From G020348385 sp964410125 (GTDB lineage Bacteria; Acidobacteriota; Aminicenantia; Aminicenantales; Aminicenantaceae): 64,000 nucleotides of DNA. The translations under genes were made by a program, and so were the position numbers. Below the pieces are notes generated by a model, which did no database searches, was not told the origin of the DNA, and saw nothing but the letters and a program-made list of their open reading frames with translations. Positions 43,376 to 50,749 of the stretch are shown in pieces (within the stretch, counting starts at the first letter, position 1; every line of letters begins with the position of its first letter). The stretch covers positions 28,708 through 92,707 of the forward strand of contig CAYPGQ010000007.1 of assembly GCA_964410125.1 (NCBI GenBank), given 5' to 3'.

Positions 43376-44326
43376 CTATTCTTTATTCCAAACCGGTGTC
43401 CGCCATTCGGGAAAACGGGGATCCTTAGCAGTGGCAACTTTTTTATAAATATCGGCTATAGCCCTGGTTATGGGTCCAATTTTGCCGTCACCAACGTCTA
43501 AACGCTCAACAGAAGCCACCGGCATAATTTCCCAACCCGTGCCGAGGAAAAAGATTTCATCCGCAATATATAATTCCGTGCGATCTACTTCACGTTCAAC
43601 TACAGGTATATTCAGGACATCCGTTAAGAGCTTAATAACCGTATCCCGGGTAATACTCTCCAATATACCGTTTGTGATAGTCGGCATAATGACCCGTCCA
43701 TCCCGGACCAAAGCCAGACATGCTCCGGGTCCCTCTGTTACTTTTCCATTCCCAGCGAGAAGCACGCACCAGTCAAACCCGTGCACCGTTGCCTCCATGG
43801 CGGCTAAACGGCCGTTATGATAATTAGAGAAACATTTCAAGCGCGGGGGGAGCACATTATCTGAGATCCTGGTCCAGGAACTGATACAAACATGCAGAGC
43901 CTTATTCATATCTTGGTAAGATAAAAAGGGCCAGGAATCGATAACCAGTTCTGTCGGTTTGCCAGGCTGAGCTTGCAGAAGCTCCCGAACGATTCCCTTC
44001 TGAAAGACATAGGGACGTATGTATGCATCTATTTTATATTTGTTGGCCCGAAGCAGAGCCAAAACCGCCCTTTTTAAATCTTCCAAGCTGTATTCAAAGC
44101 CGTAGCGAACCATTTTGATAGAGTTAATAAAACGAATCATGTGTTCATGCAGGCGCAATATATAGAGCTGCTTTTCGTTTTCATTCCAGTAAGCTTTGAT
44201 TCCCTCAAAGATGCCGGCTACAGATGCATGGCCCACAGAACCTATGTGAATCACTGCATCCTCCCAGGGAATAATTTCCCCGTTTCTCCAGATATTTGGA
44301 GCTATATCTTCTTTGTAGGTAAGCAT
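43376..44326 (-). CDS. ilvE: Class IV aminotransferase (branched-chain/aromatic amino acids)
   Basis: 316 residues. The start follows AGGAGG. Fold-type IV PLP enzyme: VHIGSVGHASVAGIFEGIKA, PYVFQKGIVREL, the PLP Lys in PRLKCFSNYHNGRLAAMEAT, GKVTEGPGACLALVRDG and TNGILESITRDTVI. It moves the amino group of branched-chain or aromatic amino acids to 2-oxoglutarate, giving 2-oxoacids for IorAB. First gene of the operon; a short overlapping ORF begins 70 bp upstream. Confidence 0.88.
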   Translation of the reverse strand: MLTYKEDIAPNIWRNGEIIPWEDAVIHIGSVGHASVAGIFEGIKAYWNENEKQLYILRLHEHMIRFINSIKMVRYGFEYSLEDLKRAVLALLRANKYKIDAYIRPYVFQKGIVRELLQAQPGKPTELVIDSWPFLSYQDMNKALHVCISSWTRISDNVLPPRLKCFSNYHNGRLAAMEATVHGFDWCVLLAGNGKVTEGPGACLALVRDGRVIMPTITNGILESITRDTVIKLLTDVLNIPVVEREVDRTELYIADEIFFLGTGWEIMPVASVERLDVGDGKIGPITRAIADIYKKVATAKDPRFPEWRTPVWNKE

Positions 44327-44396
44327 GATTTATTTCCTCCTTGTATGTCGTCGAATGATTCGGACATACCCATAAGCAACAATTTTGCTTTTTCAT
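44205..44396 (-). other. Possible leader ORF overlapping the aminotransferase start
   Basis: A 63-codon ORF with a good Shine-Dalgarno (TTAGGAG, five bases before the ATG at 44396). Only its first 23 codons (MKKQNCCLWVCPNHSTTYKE...) lie upstream; it then overlaps the aminotransferase gene in another frame. It may be a translated leader that affects operon expression, or chance. Its Cys- and Trp-containing opening is unusual. Confidence 0.3.
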
Positions 44397-44505
44397 ATTA
44401 CTCCTAACTAAGACTTCCCATCAAGTCATTCATCAAAAATAAGCGATATATTTCCCCCCTCTGAAGCATGGTCTTTGTTTTCGTCCTTTGCCTTTGTTCT
44501 AGGAT

Positions 44506-44628
44506 CTATTTGTCTCTTCCAAAGAAGCGGCCGCTGGGAGTGATGATGAGTTTTCTCATAGATCTGTGATAGCGTTCGATCTTTCCTAGGGTCATGGGAT
44601 GATAGATCCTTGTCCGGATGTGCTTCAT
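44506..44628 (-). pseudogene. Transposase remnant (integrase-core C-terminus)
   Basis: On the minus strand 40 codons read MKHIRTRIYHPMTLGKIERY, then HRSMRKLIITPSGRFFGRD and a stop. YHP.T.GKIER.H is the end of the rve/IS3/IS481-type catalytic core, with the last acidic residue (E of DDE) in KIER. Nothing else of the transposase is left apart from a broken YGD-like lead. Confidence 0.65.
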
Positions 44629-44668
44629 ATCCCCATATCACGCTGATGCCACACAGAATGGCTGAAAA

Positions 44669-44790
44669 TCACTGACTCTTCAACCCAGCCAATCTCTTCC
44701 GGGCATCCTCTAAATCAGCGGGACCTGGATCAGCGTCCTTCCAGAGGGAGAAGAATTTCTTGTGCTGTTCTATGGCTTTGGGTATTAAGC
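44669..44790 (-). pseudogene. Relic of a TPR-protein C-terminus, copy A
   Basis: About 40 codons on the minus strand read AIEQHKKFFSLWKDADPGPA, then DLEDARKRLAGLKSQ and a TGA. This is the last repeat and tail of a TPR protein. There is no gene body upstream, only this end. Two more decayed copies lie at 45.7 and 31.9 kb. Confidence 0.6.
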
Positions 44791-44875
44791 TTACCTACAG
44801 CAGTCATTAAATCCTAATGGAATAATTTTTCATTATGATAGTAAATATGTAATAATAAAGTAGGGTAAGGTTATC

Positions 44876-45202
44876 ATGAAGGGGAAAATCAAAGGATTAT
44901 TCATTCTTTCAATACTTTCCATCTGCTGTCTGATCTTCAATATGCTTATGACCTACATTCATCGGAAAGAGGTGTTCGTTAAACAAGATTCAGTTTCGCT
45001 CCTTGAATATATCATGATAATAGGATTTGTTATCATTCTGACTTATTGTGTTTTGGTATTTCTCTGGCTGTTGTGGCAAATCCGTGAGGAGACAAGCAGA
45101 CCCTTCTACATATTCACACTTATTCTTTGTGGAATATGTATACTCCTGATGATGGGTGAAAAAGTGTTGTATCAACAAATGTTGAAAGTAATACGGATCT
45201 AA
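44876..45202 (+). CDS. Small three-helix membrane protein
   Basis: 108 residues with AGGGTAAGG upstream. Three hydrophobic helices (about 6-27, 44-67, 77-95) alternate with charged turns. No family is recognised. It stands alone and ends at a strong bidirectional terminator shared with the cold-shock gene. Confidence 0.55.
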   Translation: MKGKIKGLFILSILSICCLIFNMLMTYIHRKEVFVKQDSVSLLEYIMIIGFVIILTYCVLVFLWLLWQIREETSRPFYIFTLILCGICILLMMGEKVLYQQMLKVIRI

Positions 45203-45219
45203 AAAATTGAATAAAGAAA

Positions 45220-45255
45220 AAGGGCACTGCCTCAAGTTTGAGAGAGTGCCCTTTT
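45220..45255. terminator. Bidirectional terminator between the membrane protein and csp
   Basis: AAGGGCACT and AGTGCCCTT form a perfect 9-bp stem, with A-run on the left and T-run on the right, so it can stop transcription from both converging genes. Confidence 0.85.
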
Positions 45256-45274
45256 ATTGCTTAGAGATAGAGAA

Positions 45275-45475
45275 TTAAATTACAGTGACTTTTGTTGCCG
45301 CAGGGCCTTTCTTTCCCTGCTCTATGTCAAAGGTAACTCTATCGCCTTCATTGAGAGACTTGAAACCGGATGCGTTGATTGCTGAATGATGAACAAACAC
45401 ATCCGGACCATCTTCCTGTTCAATGAAGCCAAAGCCTTTACTGCTATTGAACCATTTAACAGTTCCACTAATCAT
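45275..45475 (-). CDS. cspA: Cold-shock protein (CspA family)
   Basis: 66 residues, the standard length for a single cold-shock domain. RNP1 KGFGFIEQ and RNP2 DVFVHHSAI are intact, with WFN before RNP1. It binds single-stranded RNA/DNA and acts as an RNA chaperone. AAAGGAG precedes the ATG by about 9 bases. A leader of at least 120 bases with hairpins lies upstream, as is usual for temperature-regulated csp genes. Confidence 0.95.
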   Translation of the reverse strand: MISGTVKWFNSSKGFGFIEQEDGPDVFVHHSAINASGFKSLNEGDRVTFDIEQGKKGPAATKVTVI

Positions 45476-45550
45476 AGTGACATACTCCTTTCATAGAATT
45501 ATCAATGTCCCAAACTGGAGGTTGCCACTTTAACAAAGGGATTTTCCTAC

Positions 45551-45589
45551 AGAAAGAAACCGGCCCTCCATCATATGGAGAACCTTTCT
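45551..45589 (-). promoter_or_regulatory. Hairpin in the csp 5' leader
   Basis: Nested inverted repeats: AGAAAG/CTTTCT outside and CTCCAT/ATGGAG inside, about 76-114 bases upstream of the csp start codon. A structured leader could give temperature-dependent translation as in other csp genes; that role is inferred. Confidence 0.4.
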
Positions 45590-45678
45590 TGATTATGTAT
45601 ATTTTAACATTTTTCTTAAATAAAGTCAGTATAGAATATTAATTTTTATCAGTCCTTTTTTGAGGGGCAGTAATAAGA

Positions 45679-45780
45679 TCAGTGACTCTTCAATCCAGCC
45701 AGCCTACTCCGGACATCCTCAACATCAGCAATACCAGAACCAGCATCTTTCCAGAGGGAGAGGAATTTTTAGTAGTGCTG
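45679..45780 (-). pseudogene. Relic of a TPR-protein C-terminus, copy B
   Basis: The minus strand reads KFLSLWKDAGSGIADVED, then VRSRLAGLKSH and a stop, clearly related to copy A. A TAA lies just before KFL, so the frame is broken. Confidence 0.6.
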
Positions 45781-45932
45781 ATCATTCTACGTCCGGCAGG
45801 TTCAGAATGCCTGATCCTTATCGCCAAGATGCGCATAATAAATAGCTGTAAGGGAAAAAGCGCATAAATCTTTACTTTTAAATATGCAGGAATAGAATAG
45901 AAACCAACACAGATCAAACAAGAGGAGGAATA

Positions 45933-47222
45933 ATGAACATAAAAAAGATTTTATCGCCCCCAATAGGGATTTTTGTTACACTCGCAATTGTTTATTTGGC
46001 TTTTGCCTATCCTACGATATTTCCGACTGGAACCACCATCTACAAACCTGATGAATGCTACAACAGCTATATTTTGATTGCCGACCATGCCTCTTTAGGC
46101 AATCATTCGTCTGCCAAGGTTAGGGCAAAAAGCGAGATCACCGGCGATGTCCGTCTTATCGACATGAACGGCACTGTGGTCCATACCTGGAAGGTTGTTC
46201 CGAATTTCAATAAACGATGCCGACTATCGCCCGATGGAAATCTACTTTACGTCGGACCCAACGAAACGATTTTTGAATATGATTGGGACGGCAATATCGT
46301 TTGGACCCATGAAGGGATCGATTCCATGAATGACATGCGATGGCTGCCTAACAATAACAGGCTGTTTCTTGCCCATGAACCACTGCCCGAAGAGTTCCAG
46401 AAAAAGGTCAAAGACGTGGAAATCGCTCCCTGGTGGCCGCCGCGCAAAAGAGGAAGCGAAGAAAAGCAATTGGGCGGTGACATCTACGAGGTGACACCGG
46501 ACAAAAAAATCGTCTGGGAGTGGCATGCCTACAATCATCTGGATCTGAACAGATTTTCGCCGGTCACGCCAGAAGGAGACTGGCTTCACATGAACACGAT
46601 TTCCCCGATTCCTGAGAACAAATGGTACGATGCCGGTGACAAACGGTTCAAACCGGGCAATATCCTGATAAACCCGAGAAACATCGACACGCTTTACATC
46701 GTGGATAAAGAAACAAAAAAGATCGTATGGGAGTGGACCCACAACTACAAAGGGGGCTTATCCCATTGTCACGAAACGGAGATGATAGAGAAAGGACTGC
46801 CGGGGGAAGGCAATATCATTTTGTTCGATAACTCGCTTTTTCCCCGCCACAGAACCCATTGCGGCCAAACGTTTATCATCGAATTCAACCCGATCACCAA
46901 GGAAATCGTTTGGAAGTACGAGACAGAAGGGTACGCAAACATTAAATTCTTCAGCAAGACAATGGGCACACAAAAGAGGCTTCCCAATGGAAATACATTC
47001 ATCGCCGAGGACAACACCGGGAGACTATTTCAGGTAAAACCTGATGGCGAGATTGTCTGGGAATATGTGAATAGAGGCGGCACCTGCCGTCCTTTTCCCG
47101 TTGCCTATAATTACTGCCCACAAATAAAGGAATTACCCAAACCTCCTGAACATGCTGTCACACCGCCGAACAACCTTGAATGGCACATTAAGCCCGATGT
47201 ATTCCGAAATAAAACGAATTAA
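45933..47222 (+). CDS. Arylsulfotransferase-like protein
   Basis: 429 residues; GAGGAGG precedes the ATG. An N-terminal membrane anchor or signal (about 10-30) is followed by a propeller of Trp-rich blades (IFEYDWDGNIVWTHEG, VTPDKKIVWEWHAYNH, VDKETKKIVWEWTHNY, KPDGEIVWEYVNRGG). His residues in GDWLHMNTISPI and RHRTHCGQT sit where bacterial aryl-sulfate sulfotransferases place active-site His. It may transfer sulfate between phenolic compounds in the periplasm; substrates unknown. Confidence 0.78.
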   Translation: MNIKKILSPPIGIFVTLAIVYLAFAYPTIFPTGTTIYKPDECYNSYILIADHASLGNHSSAKVRAKSEITGDVRLIDMNGTVVHTWKVVPNFNKRCRLSPDGNLLYVGPNETIFEYDWDGNIVWTHEGIDSMNDMRWLPNNNRLFLAHEPLPEEFQKKVKDVEIAPWWPPRKRGSEEKQLGGDIYEVTPDKKIVWEWHAYNHLDLNRFSPVTPEGDWLHMNTISPIPENKWYDAGDKRFKPGNILINPRNIDTLYIVDKETKKIVWEWTHNYKGGLSHCHETEMIEKGLPGEGNIILFDNSLFPRHRTHCGQTFIIEFNPITKEIVWKYETEGYANIKFFSKTMGTQKRLPNGNTFIAEDNTGRLFQVKPDGEIVWEYVNRGGTCRPFPVAYNYCPQIKELPKPPEHAVTPPNNLEWHIKPDVFRNKTN

Positions 47223-47293
47223 ATGGAGGAATATAATTTATAAAAAATTTCCGTTTTGACAGGATAGAATCTCTGTGATATAAGCAAATCTCC

Positions 47294-48394
47294 GTGAAAT
47301 CACTCAGCGACTTTTACCAGCGTCACATCGTTCTGTTCAATCTTCTTTTCTTATTATTTTTTCTGTATCTGTTTCTCTTCAGCCTGGAATTGATGGGAAC
47401 ATCCCTCGAGATGTTCGGAGAAGGCCTGGCAGAGACTTTGATCGCAACCACCACCAATCCGTTGGTGGGCTTATTTATCGGAATTCTGGCCACCTCGATT
47501 ATCCAGTCTTCCTCGACAACGACATCAATCGTAGTAGGATTGGTAGCTGGTGGAGTGCTGAACGTGACCAATGCCATCCCGATCATCATGGGGGCCAACA
47601 TCGGCACTTCTGTGACAAATTTGCTGGTCTCTACGACGCAAATCAGACGCGATGCAGAGTTCAGGAGGGCACTATCTGCAGCCATCGTGCATGACTTTTT
47701 TAATGTCCTGGCTGTCCTGGTGCTGTTTCCGCTCCAGTATTTCACCAATTTTTTGGGACATGCTGCCACATTCCTGGGCGAAAAATTCCAGAACATCGGA
47801 GGATTGAATATTTTGAGTCCTGTCAAAGCATTGACCAAACCTCCGGTTGAAGTTTTAAAGGGATTCCTCGGAAATCTTCCCTGGCTTCTTTTGGTACTAT
47901 CATTCATTTTTTTGATTCTGGCTCTCACCCGGATGGTGAAATCCTTAAAGATCTTGGTGATCAAAAAAGCCGCAGCCTGGTTCGACCGATACCTGTTTAA
48001 AACAGCCTTTAGAGCTCTGTTTGTGGGATTGTTGCTGACGGCCATGGTCCAGAGCAGCTCGATCACAACTTCTTTGGCTGTTCCGATGGCAGGCGCCGGT
48101 TTGTTGACATTAGTACAGATCTTCCCCTATACTTTAGGAGCAAACATCGGAACCACAGTTACGGCGATGCTGGCTGCGCTTGTGACCGGCAATCTGTCAG
48201 CGATTATCGTGGCTTTTTCCCATCTGCTGTTCAACATATCCGGTATGATCGTCTGGTGGCCATTCAAGTTTGTCCCGATCTCGATGGCTGAAAAGTTCGC
48301 AGGGATCGCTGTGAAACACAAGATCGTAATAATTCTGTATATCGTCATCGTCTTTTTCCTTATTCCTATATTATTTATAGCTATTTTAAGATGA
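47294..48394 (+). CDS. Na+/phosphate cotransporter (NptA/PNaS family)
   Basis: 366 residues starting with GTG. Two inverted repeats each carry the family motif: ATSIIQSSSTTTSIVVGL with MGANIGTSVTNLLVS, and TAMVQSSSITTSLAVPMA with LGANIGTTVTAML. About eight membrane helices. It moves inorganic phosphate with Na+. A PhoU-like gene follows after 12 bp, as is common for this family. The start lacks a clear Shine-Dalgarno. Confidence 0.92.
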   Translation: MKSLSDFYQRHIVLFNLLFLLFFLYLFLFSLELMGTSLEMFGEGLAETLIATTTNPLVGLFIGILATSIIQSSSTTTSIVVGLVAGGVLNVTNAIPIIMGANIGTSVTNLLVSTTQIRRDAEFRRALSAAIVHDFFNVLAVLVLFPLQYFTNFLGHAATFLGEKFQNIGGLNILSPVKALTKPPVEVLKGFLGNLPWLLLVLSFIFLILALTRMVKSLKILVIKKAAAWFDRYLFKTAFRALFVGLLLTAMVQSSSITTSLAVPMAGAGLLTLVQIFPYTLGANIGTTVTAMLAALVTGNLSAIIVAFSHLLFNISGMIVWWPFKFVPISMAEKFAGIAVKHKIVIILYIVIVFFLIPILFIAILR

Positions 48395-48406
48395 GGAGAG
48401 ATTTCA

Positions 48407-49075
48407 ATGTTTAAAAAATGGCTGGCTATTTTCAAAAAGGATACATTGATGGATAGGGCATACCAACGATCCTTCGATATGCTGGCTATCACCCAGGCAA
48501 TGTGTATGGAAGCAAAAGTTTCTCTCAGGCAGAGGGAGGACAGCGAAATCAACCTTTCGATGAAGGATAAGGACAAGGAAGTCAACAAATACGAACGTGA
48601 AGTCCGGCGAATGGTGTTCAATCACCTGGTTGTTCAAGGCACGGCTGACCTTCCTTCGGGATTGGCCTTGATCAGCATAATCATTGACATCGAACGCCTC
48701 GGAGACTATGCCAAGAATATGTTGGAGCTTGCCCTTGACCATCCCGGAAAACTACATGGCGGAAAATTCGAGGAAGAACTCGTCCGCATCGAAACAGCCG
48801 TAGAAGACAGTTTTGTCCAAACCAAAAAGTGTTTCGAAGAGGGAGATACGGATTTAGCTCTTGAGCTTCTGGATCAATATGCATGGGTCAACGATATCTG
48901 CGATGAAATAGTCAAAACTGTCGTCAAAGAGAAGGATTCGAACATCCATCCGGGTGATGCAGCGGCGTCTGTCCTTTATGTCCGCTGGTTAAAAAGGATC
49001 AATTCTCATCTGCGCAATATCACGACAAGTGTAGTCAATCCTTTTGACCGTATCGGCTTTCAACCTAAAAAATAA
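48407..49075 (+). CDS. PhoU-domain protein
   Basis: 222 residues, all-helical. A PhoU-like bundle is indicated by the metal-site pattern IIIDIERLGDYAKNMLELA (E..xxD in helix) and LYVRWLKRINSHLRNITTSV. It lies 12 bp after the Na+/Pi transporter and probably tunes its activity or senses phosphate. 9 bp from the C69 gene, so the three may share a transcript. Confidence 0.85.
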   Translation: MFKKWLAIFKKDTLMDRAYQRSFDMLAITQAMCMEAKVSLRQREDSEINLSMKDKDKEVNKYEREVRRMVFNHLVVQGTADLPSGLALISIIIDIERLGDYAKNMLELALDHPGKLHGGKFEEELVRIETAVEDSFVQTKKCFEEGDTDLALELLDQYAWVNDICDEIVKTVVKEKDSNIHPGDAAASVLYVRWLKRINSHLRNITTSVVNPFDRIGFQPKK

Positions 49076-49083
49076 GGAGTAAG

Positions 49084-50670
49084 ATGGTGAAAAAGTGGAC
49101 CTTAACATTTTTTATTTGTGTTGGTTTGATTTTGCTGGCCGTCCAGGGACCGGCCGTTCAATCTGAAGCGAATGTCAACGAGGACATTCTTCCTGCGATC
49201 GAATCCTGTACCAGCATATTGGTCGGAAAATTGGCCTCTGTCGACGGTTCGACAATGACCTCGCACTCCTGCGATAGCGGCTCAGACCGGACGTGGATCA
49301 ACATAGTACCGCACAAAAAACACAAACCAGGGGACATGGCCCCTGTTTATCTCCAATCCAAGAGGACCACAGGCCCGAAGGACCGCCCTCTCAAGAAAGG
49401 CGAGATCCCACAGGTTGCGGAAACCTACGCCTTTTTTAACACAGCATACCCCTGTATGAACGAGCATCAGTTGGCTATCGGCGAAACAACGTTTGGAGGC
49501 AAGAGAGATCTCCGGAGCAGGGAGGGGATCATCGACTGTCCCGAGCTCTACCGGCTTGTTCTCGAACGGGCGAGGACCGCCCGCGAAGCCATCCGGATCG
49601 CCGATGAACTGACCAAAAGCTACGGATACATCGATTACGGCGAGTGTTTTACCTTTGCCGATCCTAATGAAACCTGGCATTTCGAGATTCTGGGGCCCGG
49701 CGAAGGCAACAAAGGAGCTGTTTGGGCAGCGGTTCGCATCCCGGACGACCATGTGGGAGTCTCGGCTAACGCCAGCCGGATCCGGCAGATCGATCTTAAC
49801 GATCCGGAAAACTATATGGCCTCCGAGAATGTCCATTCCCTGGCCCAGGAATTGGATTGGTGGGATCCCGATAGCGGCAAACCTCTCGAGTTTTGCTATG
49901 CCTATGCCTCCCGCCGCAGCATGGGATCCCGACACCGGGAATGGCGGGTGTTGAGCCGTGTCGCCCCATCGCTTAATCTGGACCCCAACGGCGAAAACTT
50001 TCCGATGTCTGTCAAGCCAGAGAAAAAGCTTTCTGTCCAGGATGTGCTGGATATTTTCCGCGACACCTACCAGGACACATCTTTTGACATGACTCGGACT
50101 CTAACCACAGTCGACCGGGAGGGAAACACGGTCAAAAGTCCGGTGGCCAGCCCGTTCATGAATTCCGACCTGATGAGACTCCTCAAGGTACAACGTGAGA
50201 GAACGATCTGCTGCAAGAGTGCGACCTATCTTCAGGTCACGCAAAGCCGGAGTTGGCTTCCCGACGCTATCGGAGGCGTGGTCTGGTTAGGATACGACAA
50301 TCCCGCCACCACACCCCATACTCCTTTCTACTGTGGGATCACTCGGATGCCGGATTCCTACATGGTGGACGGCCGGGGAGGATTCCGCACGGACTGTGCA
50401 TGGTGGGCCTTCCGGAGGGTAAGTCAATTAGCGCTATTCCGCTGGCAGCCGATGAGCCAGGGAATCGCAGAAATCTGGGCAGAGATGGAAAACAAGGCCT
50501 TTGCCAGCCAGGCCAAAATCGAAGAGGAAGCCCTTCGCCTGTACAAACAAAATCCGGCAAAGGCGAAACAGTATTTAACCGAATACAGCGTGAAGATGGC
50601 TGAAGACGCTGTCGCGGCATACTGGAAATTGGGTGACGACCTTTGGGGAAGTTTCACACGCTATTTTTAG
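49084..50670 (+). CDS. C69 family dipeptidase (second copy)
   Basis: 528 residues; AAGGAG precedes the ATG. Signal peptide, then SCTSILVGKLASVDGSTMTS with nucleophile Cys42, and conserved MNEHQLAIGETTFGGKRDLR and TQSRSWLPDAIGGVVWLGYD. It is a paralogue of the 2.5-4.3 kb gene with the same domain layout. Likely a secreted dipeptidase. Converges on the permease gene with a hairpin between them. Confidence 0.92.
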   Translation: MVKKWTLTFFICVGLILLAVQGPAVQSEANVNEDILPAIESCTSILVGKLASVDGSTMTSHSCDSGSDRTWINIVPHKKHKPGDMAPVYLQSKRTTGPKDRPLKKGEIPQVAETYAFFNTAYPCMNEHQLAIGETTFGGKRDLRSREGIIDCPELYRLVLERARTAREAIRIADELTKSYGYIDYGECFTFADPNETWHFEILGPGEGNKGAVWAAVRIPDDHVGVSANASRIRQIDLNDPENYMASENVHSLAQELDWWDPDSGKPLEFCYAYASRRSMGSRHREWRVLSRVAPSLNLDPNGENFPMSVKPEKKLSVQDVLDIFRDTYQDTSFDMTRTLTTVDREGNTVKSPVASPFMNSDLMRLLKVQRERTICCKSATYLQVTQSRSWLPDAIGGVVWLGYDNPATTPHTPFYCGITRMPDSYMVDGRGGFRTDCAWWAFRRVSQLALFRWQPMSQGIAEIWAEMENKAFASQAKIEEEALRLYKQNPAKAKQYLTEYSVKMAEDAVAAYWKLGDDLWGSFTRYF

Positions 50671-50714
50671 ACAACACACCAACCAAACGCATCACCAAGA
50701 GCTTAACTCGGAGT

Positions 50715-50748
50715 GATAGGGTGGCGCTTTATGGAGCGTCCCCTATTC
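50715..50748. terminator. Hairpin between converging genes; repeated element
   Basis: ATAGGG..GCGCT pairs with AGCG..CCCTAT around TTATGG, placed exactly between two converging genes, so it likely ends both. A related copy lies at 55601-55630. Confidence 0.5.
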
Positions 50749-50749
50749 A

